Assembly: GCA_000349905.1 (NCBI GenBank)
Contig: KB722737.1
Span: 581,327-645,326, forward strand
Source of the DNA: Volvariella volvacea V23
Taxonomy: Eukaryota; Basidiomycota; Agaricomycetes; Agaricales; Pluteaceae
Direction of reading: 5' to 3'
DNA length: 64,000 nt
The translations under genes were made by a program, and so were the position numbers. Shown piece after piece: positions 47,479 through 58,859 of this stretch. The notes under the pieces are model-generated. The model saw only the letters and a list, made by a program, of their open reading frames with translations, made no database searches and was not told the origin of the DNA. Numbering within the stretch: the stretch's first letter is position 1; each line of letters begins with the position of its first letter.

Positions 47479-48963
47479 TGCGAATCAAGAGTGGTGGTTG
47501 TGTTCTCTCCACCGGCAGGAGGCTGCGGCTTGACGTATACGGCGCAGCAACACCAAACCGCTACTTGCACAAACATGCATAATCAACACTCTTTCCTCTA
47601 AACCACCATCTTCGCTTGCCACCTCATCGCCCCAACACCACAACCATGAATTGCGAGGCGCACTCCTCATGCAATTCTGATAGTACAATGCTGTATTATA
47701 TTTTTAGTGCCTGATCACTAGATGTAGGTGAGTTTGAGTTGGGATAAGGTGCCTTACCACCCATATCCCCTTTCCACACTACACTGTGATTTTTAGATTT
47801 TCTGGAGCGATTGGTAGCAGCATCAGAAAAAAGCGCTCTATGATGCTTTTTGAAGGAGGATTCTGAAGGAACTCGCGATCGGGTCCTCTCATTTGAGTGG
47901 CACCAATTGCCATCTGGGTCCGAGCTCTGACTTGCTTGGCTAGATGTGCCTCAACGATTGCTCCAGGGAGCTGTTAGCCCCTTCTCAGCCCCCCAAAAAC
48001 TGGACAGATTCGGTCTCATTTGTCTGTTTTGAGGCCCATTTGTGCAGTAGTCTGCAAGCCCAATTCGGATGTTGTTAGAAGATATTCAATCTTTCTGTCC
48101 AATCCCATGTGATTTTGATTTCAGAAATCGAATGGAGGGGTTGAATAGATACCCGAGCTGGGATCTATTTTCGCATTCGTATGAACTCTATGATACCCGA
48201 TGCCTAGGCATGGCGCCCTGATCCCTTCATCCAGGCTTATCTGCTTTTCTCCACTGCGTCAAGTTTTTTTTTTTTTTTACAGTGGTTGGAAAGGGGACAT
48301 TCTTTTCGCTTTATCTTCATGCGGGTCTTCGTACGAGATGGAGGCTTTCTGTCAGTCTCTCTATGCGAATACTGGGCAGTAGCGACCTATACCCTGCTTG
48401 GCGTATTCAATGGTCTCATTGCGTTGGATTTTCTTCATCCTTCCGCTTCGACGCTGTTGTTCACATCTAGCTTGAGTGTTGCGCACGCGGCAACCGTACA
48501 TCGACTCATGCACCGAGACGTTCATCCCGTTATGCTTTCATCTTTTCTGTCCTTCGGCCACCTCTCTAGCGCTATTGTTGGCCATAGTTCTTCGATGTTG
48601 ACGGTACAGTAAGCACCAGGAATTCTCTCACTGTGTCCCTAGGTGTTCCTCCCTCTCACTCTTGTGCCCATATTTTCTGGACCTATTTCCTCTGGTTATT
48701 GGCTTTGCAACGAACCCATTTTTGTCCATCGCATTGTGTAGTCTTGCCCATCGTTATCTTGAGTGTATCTAGAGTATAATATAAGGAAATACATTGTTTT
48801 TCGCCACAGCTTTTTACTCTCCGACTGCAAGAAGCGCAGTGTTATCCTTTCATTGTTCAACGTCCCACCTCGGCCAACCATTATCATAAGGTCCATAGCG
48901 CTTGCATCGCAGTCCACCATTCTATTGTCTATCGTTCCCTTGAGTGCTTAGTTGTAGTCGTAG
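47479..48963. other. 1.5 kb upstream region of the Fun30 gene
   Basis: Between the divergent carrier-like and Fun30 genes. No conserved open frame. A run of 15 T at 48264-48278 directly followed by ACAG resembles a polypyrimidine tract and 3' splice site, so a 5' UTR intron is possible. A 108-codon + frame (48286-48612) lacks a proper ATG and motifs. Confidence 0.4.
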
Positions 48964-51900
48964 ATGTCTAGTACAGATGCTGCTGCTAATAAGGTTGGTT
49001 TGTTCACTCAGGACATTGTTGTTCGCAATATTCTTAACTTGACCTCCAACTTTCAAGCGCGCTGCCCTTGAGCAGCTCAAATTCAACAAAAGTCAATTCG
49101 CTAGTCGCGCAGGACAGGTGCAATCGTCAGTAACTATTCCCAGCAGTAGTTCATCGTTCGGTCAGCCACCTGCACAATCGAGAGATGGAACCATTTCGTC
49201 CCGTTTTTTCCCCATGACTCCCCCATCCATGGGTACTGTTCTGGTACCTAATTCAAGTCCTCTTGGTCCAGACAGCTTCCAGTATTCCTACCAGGCTTAT
49301 CAGCCCACCAACGGCCATGACGTGGCACCTAAACCCAGTGCCACTGTCCCCAATTCAAGGTCAACTTCCAGCATCCTTGGCGCGGACCCCCTCAGTGCAC
49401 CAACTGGCTTTACATCCAATACATATAGTATCAACCCGTCGTTGCGTCGGCCATTGGGAGCTACTGATCACCAACAAGATTCCGGTTCGGAAGATGGGCG
49501 ACCCCGTAAGCGTCTAAATCGAGGACCAGTGCAAGGCGCGTACCTCGCCAACATGTCGCCACCTTCACCAGACATGCAGGTTGCTGGAAGGAGAAGATTA
49601 GCACGAGTTGGGTCTTCAACTTCTTCCGACGATTCATTGCCCGATATTGCTGGTGCTCTCGCTGGCCAATCCAAGCCGCGAAACCAACCAGGGGAGACAA
49701 CTGAATCATCGGAGTCACCGGCGGCAAAGGATTTCACGTCGGATCCGAAATTCATTCGATTCAAAGTCACTATGCCTTTGGAGTCGACGCCACGGGTTGA
49801 AGCCGCTTGGAAGCAAGCTAAAGGGGATGTGAGGAGGGCAACAGAGTTACTCTCTAATCCATCGTGGACACCTCCATCGCCCACTGTGCCGAGGGTACAG
49901 GTCATACAGGCTGAAGTTGGACGCGTCAAAGAAATAGATGAAGCGACCAAAGCAAAACGCGTTGCAGCTAGAGAAAAGGGGAAGAAATCCATGATCTATG
50001 CCAATCGGAGTATATTAGAGAAAGAACCATCTCAACCCGCTCCCTCACCCACACCCAAATCCAGTGTAGAACCACCGCCCGCTTCACCAACTTCACCTGT
50101 CATCACACTACCACGCAAACGTTTAAAGAAGAGGGTCGTGGATTCTGACTCGGATGCCGATGTAGAGAGCGATGACGAGCGGGACAGCAAGCGGTCGCGT
50201 TCAATCAATTCCAATGAAGAGCAGGCTCTGGATTACTTCAACACATCTAACGTAGAGGCATTGCAGGAACTGACAGGTATGCCGCTGCGGTTATCACATG
50301 TGCACGAAATTCACATTTTGCTATCGTTAGGCTGTACAACAGAACAGGCAGAGGCGATTATTAACCTACGACCGTTTGAATCAATCGATGTCCTCAATGT
50401 AAAACTGGGTCAGGGGAAGAAGAAGGCTGGCCCTGCTGGAATCAGCCCACGATTGTTTGAAGAATGTACGAATATCTTTGAGGGCTATGGAGCCGTGGAT
50501 GAGGTGCTTGGCGATTGTGAGCAGATCGGGGCATCGATACGTGCTGCAATTGCATCTTGGACTGGTGGTGATACCACCGGAAAAGGAAAACTCAAGGATG
50601 TCGAAATGGAGGATGGAGCGCTGAGCCTCCGCTCCTTGCAGCAGGGAGCTGAGAAGAGGTCGAGGGACTACCTTATTTCCCAGCCATCCCTACTATCCGA
50701 CAACGTCAAACTAAAGGAGTATCAGCTGCTCGGAGTCAATTGGCTTAACCTCCTTTATCAAAATGGTCTCAGCTGCATCCTGGCAGATGAGATGGGTACG
50801 TAGCGTATGGCAGGCCCCCTATATTCATCTTAACATTGAGTTATCATCTAGGGCTTGGTAAAACAATTCAGGTAATAAGTTTTCTCGCCTACCTGAAGGA
50901 GAAGGGCAGCAAAGGTCCACATCTTGTTGTCGTTCCGTAAGATTCCCCCCGACGTCGCTAGCACCAACATCTAATCCCACAACAGGTCTTCCACCCTCGA
51001 AAACTGGTGTCGCGAGTTTTCGAAATTTGCTCCATCGATTGCTGTACAAACATACTATGCTGGCAAGGATGAACGATCGCATTTGCGTCAAACCTTGTTG
51101 GATTCTCAGCATCGCCATAATAAATCTGGTTGGGATGTCTTGATTACAACGTACACACTCGCACAGGGAGATGATCGCGATCGCAAGTTCTTCAAGAAGA
51201 TTGAATGGGATGTGAGTCACAGCTATCCCCCTTCTACTCGAATGCATTAACACTTAATCAGGCATGCATATTCGATGAAGGACATGTCTTGAAGAATATG
51301 CAATCTCAGCGATATCAGGCCCTGCTGAAATATACATCAAGGTGGCGACTGTTGTTGACTGGAACACCCCTCCAGAACAACCTTCAGGAGCTAGTGGTAT
51401 GCCAGCTATTCTATGTTTTCTGAACTCTCATCGCTCACATGACTCAGTCCCTGATGAACTTCATCCTCCCCAACCAATTTGCGGACAGCATGTCCTCCCT
51501 TCGTGCCATTTTCAAGGTCAAAGGAGACTCGAACGTTACATTACTCTCTCAGGAGAGAATATCACGCGCCAAAAAAATGATGACACCCTTCGTCCTGCGG
51601 CGTAGGAAGGACCAGGTATTAACATTGCCCAACATGTAATTACATTCCTAACTGTCACCCTAGGTATTGAAGGAACTTCCGAACAAAGTCGAGCGAATCG
51701 AATGGTGTGAGATGACCGACATCCAGAGATCAATTTATACAGATGCTTTGCAACGTTCTAGAAAGACCATCTGCGAGGCACCACCAGATGTGGACGTTGT
51801 GCCTGCTGAAACGCTGCCAGTGAATGGTAAAAAACCCAAGAAACAAGCGAAACCCGGTGCAAAGGCCAAGAAAGTTTACATGGAGAACAGCTCTAATGTG

Positions 51901-52877
51901 CTAATGGATCTTCGCAAAGCGGCCTCTCATCCAATGCTATTCCGAAAACGGTTCACGGACGACATTTTGGGGAACATTGCAAAGCAATTGCTAAAGGAAC
52001 CCGACTTCAAGAAGCGAGGTGCCGTGTATGATCTCGTTGTGGAAGATATGTCTGTCATGACAGATGCAGAACTTCAAGTGTTTTGCGCGACATATAAGGT
52101 TGCCTCTTTCTACAGACACTTGAACCGAAGTAGCTAACTGGTTTTCATGTGAAGTCTACCCGTAAATATCTCCAAGATACTGCGTGTTATGTAGACGCCG
52201 GCAAGATTCAAGTTCTGCTAAGGTTGCTTACCGGCTACAAGGAGGAGCAGCGGAAGGTGCTGGTATTTTCCCAGGTATAAATTAATGCTTCGTTGCCTAC
52301 ATCATATTGAGGCTTACTTTGCAATCAGTTCACTCAGATACTGGACATCTTGCAAGCAGTGTTAAAGGATCGCAAAATACAGTACTTGCTCCTTACTGGC
52401 AGCACCCCTGTCGATGTGCGGCAATCACTCGTCGATGAATTCACCGAGGACGAGTCCATCTCTGTATTCCTGCTTTCCACCAAGGCCGGAGGCATGGGCA
52501 TCAATTTAACGGCCGCTTCGGTCGTCATAATGTAGGCGCCCGTCATTGGTGTTGCTTTCTTCATTCTTACCTCTGTACCCAGGTTCGATCAGGACTTCAA
52601 CCCCCATAACGACCGACAAGCTCAGGATCGGGCTTACCGGATAGGTCAAAAGAGGGATGTTGATGTGGTAAAACTCATTTCACGCGGTACCATCGAAGAA
52701 GATATGCTCAGGCTTGGACAAACCAAACTTGCCTTGGATGAGGCAGTGGCGGGTGATATGGAAGATAAGGGCGACAGCGAGGATACTGCGCCTGCGCGGG
52801 AGATGAAGATATCCCTTATGAACACCTTGAGGAATCAGTTTGAAAAGCAGGAACAAGCGCCCAATGGTGCAGCATAA
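48964..52877 (+). CDS. FUN30: Fun30/SMARCAD1-type SNF2 chromatin remodeller
   Basis: ATP-dependent remodeller acting in DNA-end resection and silencing. Proposed exon 1 at 48964-48993 ([10 protein letters not shown]) splices with a GTTGGT donor to 49058 ([20 protein letters not shown]). This start joins smoothly to the long exon, which otherwise has no ATG near its start. A Ser/Pro N-terminus precedes a CUE-like ubiquitin-binding block ([20 protein letters not shown]). The SNF2 ATPase is split by short introns: [40 protein letters not shown], the DEGH box [20 protein letters not shown] (DEGH is typical of this subfamily), [20 protein letters not shown] and [16 protein letters not shown]. The C-lobe has [32 protein letters not shown] and [20 protein letters not shown]. 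All helicase motifs appear intact; ends at 52877. Confidence 0.93.
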
Positions 52878-53054
52878 TATCGGGAATTCCGAGACATTTC
52901 TCTATGTTGCCTCGAACCTTGTTGTTTTGCTTTCGTTATTTGCTTCTTTTGTTATAGTGTCGCAACTCTTCTTGCTTCTGTTGACTAATCATGCTAGTGT
53001 ATATAGAAAGCCGCTTTGCGTAGAGATACAATGGATTGGGAGGATGTAATCTGA

Positions 53055-53800
53055 TCACTGGAATATGGACAATCCACGAACAAGACGGTCAACGCTAGCT
53101 CTAAAGTATTCGTTGTCAATGCCACGAGTCTTCGAGTCCATGGTGACTAATGGATTGCGAACAACGTATTCCAAAAATGGTCCAACATAGACCTGACGAA
53201 GAACGAATCGTAGCGAATCAGCAGTTGGATCGCTGAGCATGACAAATTTGTACCCAGATTGGGTCTCGAAAAGGTGTAACTTGTATGTGGACGTCCGGTA
53301 GTTGACAAATTGTTCATCTCTATGTGAATCGTTAATTCCGCGCAACAGTGCCAGAAACCGGGGACCTACTTTCCAGATAGCTTCTTGATCAGATTCCGCA
53401 ATGAGAGGATGACACCATAAACTAGCTTGGCCTCCTCATCGAACGGCAGAGCACTGCTCGGCGCGCTTGGTTGAGGTGACTGGGCTTGCGACAAGGGTGA
53501 AGGCGTGGAAGGTGGCTCATTCACTGCGACAACGACGCCTGTACTAGATAATAATGTATTCCGTGGGCTATTGTACGCCGATCCCACATTGCTTGGAAGT
53601 TCAGATGCTGGTGATACCGCGTACGATACCGCGGGTAGCAGTCCACCTTCGACCGCGGGCTTTGGACGCTTAGTGCGGTGCCAGTCCTGATAGTAGACAC
53701 AAGTGCAGTGTCTGAATTACTGGTGAGCAAGTTTGTGTGGTTTATATGTGTGGCTAGAAGACCCGTACCGGTCAAAGATATATAGACTGTAAATCGTCAT
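53055..53800 (-). CDS. BET5: TRAPP complex subunit 1 (Bet5/TRAPPC1)
   Basis: Longin-fold subunit shared by TRAPP complexes (Ypt1/Rab1 exchange factor). Exon 1 reads MTIYSLYIFDR (ATG 53798-53800), exon 2 starts HCTCVYYQDWHRTKRPKP. After a Ser/Pro-rich insert come LVYGVILSLRNLIKKLSG and, across an intron, FVNYRTSTYKLHLFETQSGY with KFVMLSDPTADSLRFVLRQV and YVGPFLEYVVRNPLVTMDSK. These match Bet5 strands and helices in order, ending GLSIFQ. The insert (about 53680-53430, roughly 75 residues) sits between strands 2 and helix 1, where yeast and animal proteins have a short loop. Confident identity. Confidence 0.93.
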
Positions 53801-53845
53801 GTTACAAGCCGCATCTTTCCCAACCCAATCCGGCAATTCAGCAGG

Positions 53846-55260
53846 TTACCAAACAGGAGCATCATAAGCACAACCCTTCGAGCTCGCACTCATTCGCTGA
53901 ACAACCCAGAAGAGACCGATAATCGGCACCGAATTGTGTGACGACATGCAGATTACAGCCGTCTTGAACCTGAATACCAGATGGCGTTGCATCATAACCT
54001 TTTTAATTTCATTTCGACGATTGTTTGTTCTTACTTCTGAAGGGCTGGACTGTTCACATGGAGAAGGATGAATGCTCCCGGGCCCACTGATGAAGGAAAC
54101 AAACGTGTTAAAAGGTACGACCAAAAGGTGGATGTGAAATTTATATTTCCTGTCGCTAATGGACTTGAGACCAACATCAAGGAGCTCGAGTTCGAGCTCA
54201 GAAGCGGCAAAGACAGACCGCGATTCGTCACATATGACCTCAGCAGATCCATCAAGGTAGAACTGTGCACATTACTGGAAAGCTACCGTGGTTTGCGCCT
54301 TTGAGGGTATCTACATTCCGTGTGTTTACTACCCTCCCAGGTGTGCGATGATTTGCACTCCCTGTCGTATGTGCAAGGCTTGGAGTGAGCTCGAGTGTTC
54401 TCCAATAACTTCGCATGGCCAATGCCGTGAGGGACGAGGGAGAGGGGTGACCCAAGCCCGCCTAGACAGCCCATGCGAACAAACTCAACGCTTTTCGCAG
54501 TCATCTGACGCCCAGACTTTGGATCGTTTCCCCAACCTGATATCGAACTTTCTCATCGTCACCGATACCTATGTTGGTCTGCTGTGATGGAGGTACCCTA
54601 GCACTGAGAATGAGCCAATTGGAAATACTATGGTGTCAATGACGCATTGTCTCTGACCCTTGATGGAGTACAACCCTTAGATCCCACATGCCTTGTAGAG
54701 TAGAATTTCTGGCGGCATGCACGATGATTGGAATACGATGCTCCTGCACATTTTTGGCTTCATTATCTGCAATATGAATTATCATTTGTCGAAGAGAAAA
54801 ACAAGACCATCAGCAATGTGCACCCACATGGTCACGAAGGTTGAATAGCGTTTTACCGCCGGATAGTAAGGGAAGGTACTGGGGAGGTGTGCTAAAGTGG
54901 GTTGCTGGTGTGATGGGAGATAGTTCACCATGAGACCATCGTGGGGATGTTTACATCGCAACGAACATCGGCGAACCTCATTGACTAGAGGGATGTTCCC
55001 CAAATAACCGATATGGGTTGGTCCCACTGGTGCCATGAGATCAAGTGAGTGTATTTTACGCAAGTGAGCTCGTGAATCAGTGAGCAAGGGAATTTCCTCC
55101 GATGGCAATGGAAAGTGGTGCACGGTCGCAACCCCAAGTATAGGCTGAATGGATAAGTGTTGGTTGAGCATCACATGGTTCACAATGATAATTTTGGAGC
55201 TCAAGGGGCAAGTACCATAGCCATTTGAATATCGTCTCAGGCATTGCTACGAGTCAAGCC
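53846..55260 (-). CDS. Unresolved coding-looking stretch (possible multi-exon or decayed gene)
   Basis: Three protein-like blocks lie on the minus strand in different frames. The block at 55204-54782 includes MAPVGPTHIGYLGNIPLVNE, DGLMVNYLPSHQQPTLAHLP and YPAVKRYSTFVTMWVHIADG. The block at about 54270-54125 includes LDGSAEVICDESRSVFAASE and SISDRKYKFHIHLL. The block at 54124-53846 starts VVPFNTFVSFISGPGSIHPS. The last two loosely recall an arrestin N-domain edge (F-x-F hydrophobic strands, then G-S-I). Between them, frames shift without convincing splice signals. A real but strongly intron-split gene or a decayed copy are both possible. No product named. Confidence 0.3.
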
Positions 55261-55391
55261 ATACACCCCACTAACAACAGAGGGGCTGCCCTATTGAATA
55301 GCGCGTGCTGGCTATAGTCGTTAGCTTCCGCAAACAAGAGCGAATGATCTAGATATCAAACATACCCTAGAAGACTAATATGGACCTACCT

Positions 55392-56889
55392 CTAGGTGTT
55401 TGATGATGGGTTCGCTATGGGGAGTCTGTATATTGGGACCGAGAAGTACTCCCGGCTTTCACCCCATCTTTCCTCCCTATTGCTCGTTACATCAACATCT
55501 GACCATTTCACATCCAGACCAATATCTGCGAGGTGAAGTTCCGCTATATGCGTATATACGTCATAAAAAAGAGGGTCTGCGAATTTTGTGAATCCCTCAA
55601 GGCGATGAACTTCGGGTAGACCAACTCACTCGTAGCACCCAACCCATTAAAGAAGCTGAAGCGCGACTCAGGCCCCGCCAGCAATTTTGGTAGGTGTCTG
55701 AAGAATCGCTGCAGCTGAGTGTAGTCTTCCGAGAAGGTATCTGTGTAGACCACATCGAACCCGCCGCTTTTGAGAATTTCGTGAGTTTCAATTGCGTCCT
55801 GCCATTTGGCCTCTATAATTTCTACGCCTTCCTTTTCGTACCATCCGTGCTTGCGCATATGCTGCAAGACATCGGGGTGTGGTTCGACTATGACATGTTT
55901 TATTGGTGTCTTAGGAAGCGATTGAAAGAGCGAATCAATCTATCTTGGTATTAGAGGCCCAACCACACTAAGGAAAGTCAGAGTGCTTACGATGCCCAAT
56001 CCAAAACCGACATTTAACACTCTTAATTCATTCGCCTTTCCATGCCCATCATAGAGTTTCTTCACTGTTTCTTCCATTATCCCCCGTTCCCACCCCATCA
56101 TGACACCTACTTCCTCGCCACCCTCGACAGTGAGGAAGCAAATCTCTTGGCCACGCTCGTCGGTAGTAAATCGAAGCTTGGACGCAAGGAAGGCCTCTGT
56201 CGAGCCAGCACCCGTCGTATCCACTTGTTGTAATATAGATTCGGATTGTTCGGTTGATTTCGAGCCAAGGAGTGCAAGCACAAGTTCTGTAATCGCCCAG
56301 ATGAATACACATTGCGAGACGTTAGAGTACTCCCTGCGGCGTTTAGGACCCTCAAGCATGGCTGAAATGCACAAATTTGGCGGTGCTACAAGCAATGGCC
56401 CTTTGATGCTAGCACTTGCAGGCATCCCAACGCTACAGAGAGATACCCATCAAAAATACGGAAGCAAGAGCCACCTGAACGAATCCCCGCATCGCGGATT
56501 GCAAGATACGTTTCAGTATCGTTGAAAGATAATGCGATATCTCCTGCTGTATTTTTCATATAGTCCACTGAACGAGATCCCATTAGTATCGAATTCAGTC
56601 AATGAAATTGCTTCACGATCAACATACCCGAATTCCAGAGAGCGCCCCTTTCCAGCAAAAATCTGGTCAAGTCCGTATCTTGCATGTATGCAGCAGCGTG
56701 TAGACACGATATGCCTTCAGCCGCATTTTGATACCACACAGGTGCGCCTCGATCGAGAATTTCTTCGATGATTGCTCGAGGTTCTGAAGCAAGGATTGAG
56801 TTAATCAGATGCTCGCCGAGGACAGTCACAAGATCGATGTCCTCTTCATCCAGAAACTCGATATCTTGAACATCCTCGGGCTCTTCCAT
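55392..56889 (-). CDS. RMT2: Protein-arginine N5(delta)-methyltransferase Rmt2
   Basis: Fungal type IV arginine methyltransferase; in yeast it modifies the delta nitrogen of an Arg in ribosomal protein L12. The N-terminal exon (start chosen at MEEPEDVQDIEFLDEEDIDL, 56887-56889; an upstream in-frame ATG at 56935 exists) carries ankyrin-like repeats: GISCLHAAAYMQDTDLTRFL and LERGALWNSVDYMKNTAGDI. The catalytic part has VGVMMGWERGIMEETVKKLY, the SAM-binding LRVLNVGFGLGIVD, then IKHVIVEPHPDVLQHMRKHG and GGFDVVYTDTFSEDYTQL. RFSFFNGLGATS follows, and a last exon reads ELHLADIGLDVKWSDVDV, ending VPIYRLPIANPSSNT. Domain order and end match Rmt2. Confidence 0.93.
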
Positions 56890-57201
56890 GGCCGTTGTGT
56901 AGTATGATGGGAGACAATAACCGCCAAATTGGAGCAAAATTCAAACGGGAACTTGCCATATAAGACAATGTTAGAGGTAAGTGTCGTCTACCTCACTCTG
57001 AAGCCAAACGCAGAACATTTCATTTTAATACCTTCCAAACTCAGCACGCTCGTCATACAATGCATATAAAATACAATGTTAAAGCAGAGGAAGAGGACCT
57101 GTTGGGATATGAACAATAACCTCGGATGTACACCAGCGCGCTTGTATTTTATGCAGGTAAAGAGACAGATATCAAAATAATACACATCCTCAACTGCATT
57201 T

Positions 57202-58465
57202 TTATGCTGTAACGGTCCAGACTCGGAGGGCATTATCGGTGAAGCCAGCAAACAGAGTTTGTCCATCAGCTGACCATGCGATAGAAACACACTCCGGCTG
57301 CTTGGCATCTTCCCGGACGTCTGTGAAAGCGGGCTTGAGCTCGTCAACAATAGACCTATAAGACTTGGTTAGCTGGTTAGTAATGATCTATCACTTCGCC
57401 ACGCACTTGCTCTCCAGGTCGAAGATTTTGACGCAGCTGGCAGTGGCTGCGCACAACCAATAGCGGTTGGGGGAGAAGACGAGAGCATTGACAATATCAC
57501 CAGCTTCGAGGGAGTAGAGGTGCTTGCCCTCGTTGAGATCCCAAAGCATGGTGATACCATCCTTGCCTCCAGAAGCAGCAAGGGAGCCATCGGGGGAGAC
57601 GGCGACAGCGTTGATGTAACCAGTGTGGCCATAGTGGTTTGTCTTGAGCTTGAATTTCGAAAGCTCCCATACCTAGACATACAGTAAACGTCAATATTCA
57701 GAAACTTGAAATATTAAGTCCAAAAGATCAGAGATCTTGGTGGAAATATTGTCTCATAGAGCGATTGCTCTCTGAAGTAGCAAATATTGTTGTATAACAT
57801 CATAAGATGTGTCCAAAGAGTCATTCGGACTGACCTTAACGACCTTATCCCATCCACAAGATACGATCACAGGGTTGAGCACGTTAGGGCTGAATCGGAC
57901 ACATGACACCCTGCAAAGACGTGAACCACTAGGTTATGTTTTCAATCGAGCTTGCGCACCACCCGTCGTGACCATCCTCCTTGATATCATACTTGCATTC
58001 ACCCAAAGTATTCCAGAGCTTAATCGTTCTGTCACGGGAACCGGAGACGATTTGTCTGTTGTCTGCACTAAAGCTGACGGAAAGGACATCAGAGGTGTGC
58101 CCAACGAATCGGCGGGTTGTGAGACCGGTGTTCAAGTCCCACAAGCGCAGTGTGTGGTCCCAAGAGGCCGAAAGAGCGAATTGACCGTCAGAAGAAATAA
58201 CGACGTCGGAAACAAAGTGGTTGTGGCCGTGCAAAATGCGTTTGGGGTAGCCGTAGCTGTCTTCATCACGGGTCAATTGCCAGACGATGATTGTCTTGTC
58301 TGTGCGAAAGCTAATATTGGCAATGGTCGATGATGACAGTTGGGGACGTGACATACCTCGGGAGGCGGTCAAAATCATGTCAGGGTTCTCCGAGGACGTG
58401 GCAATGGCGGTGATCCATCCTTTGTGGCCTTCCAGGGATCCAAGGAAACGCAGTGATTCTGCCAT
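57202..58465 (-). CDS. CPC2: RACK1 / Cpc2 / Asc1, ribosome-associated WD-repeat protein
   Basis: Seven-blade beta propeller on the 40S head, linking signalling to translation. Exon 1 starts [20 protein letters not shown] and [14 protein letters not shown]. Then [80 protein letters not shown], and after an intron [40 protein letters not shown] spans the snoRNA-bearing intron. Then [40 protein letters not shown], and a last exon ending [17 protein letters not shown], stop at 57202-57204. About 315 residues, all seven WD repeats present. Introns are at about 58356-58290, 57957-57914, 57834-57673 and 57407-57358; the third, at 162 nt, is clearly longer than its neighbours. Confidence 0.96.
57725..57806 (-). 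ncRNA. snR24: C/D-box snoRNA, U24/snR24 family, inside RACK1 intron
   Basis: Read on the minus strand within the intron at 57834-57673. C box ATGATGT at 57803-57797 (one mismatch from RTGATGA), and guide element AATATTTGCTA followed by CTTCAGA (D'-like) around 57788-57771. A C'-like ATGAGAC lies at 57757-57751. The second guide CCACCAAGATCT at 57743-57732 directly abuts box D CTGA (57731-57728). The two guides are complementary to neighbouring parts of one conserved large-subunit rRNA stretch (AGATCTTGGTGG and TAGCAAATATT). That is the arrangement of U24, which directs two or three 2'-O-methylations there. In budding yeast snR24 also sits in the intron of ASC1, the RACK1 gene. Ends are approximate; a long terminal stem is not obvious. 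Confidence 0.88.
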
Positions 58466-58859
58466 GGTTGAGTCTTGACCTTTTGAGCGATGTCCAGCGA
58501 CCGAGGACAGGAGCGTGTGCGTGTCACGTCACGCTCAGCCACTGTTACAGCACTGTATAGTTTTCGGATATCACCTTGGAGGATCTCAATGACAAGAACG
58601 AGCGTAGCTGAATGTGAGTTCCACCGCTGGTGTATATGCTGGCCCTGTCGGATTGGTATCGCATACGTTGTCGAGACCAATCCACACAAATGTTCTGCAT
58701 TATATTTGCAGACTATTCGCGGCTCTTCAGACTGTGAGCGCCTGTATCGTTTGTGTGTTTCTGTCACGGATTTGCGTCACACCTTGCTATTGGTGCCTTA
58801 TCTTATCTTCAACCGTGGAAGCATTACGATACGAGTTCACATCTCGTTACTTCACCTCG
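58466..58859. promoter_or_regulatory. Divergent region, RACK1 / nucleoside hydrolase
   Basis: About 390 bases between two divergent start codons. Expected to hold the strong RACK1 promoter. Frames open here on both strands have no recognisable product. Confidence 0.4.

Noticed and set aside
58131..58150. tRNA-like B box (GTTCAAGTCCC)
   Set aside because: Falls in the RACK1 coding sequence; no A box or cloverleaf around it.
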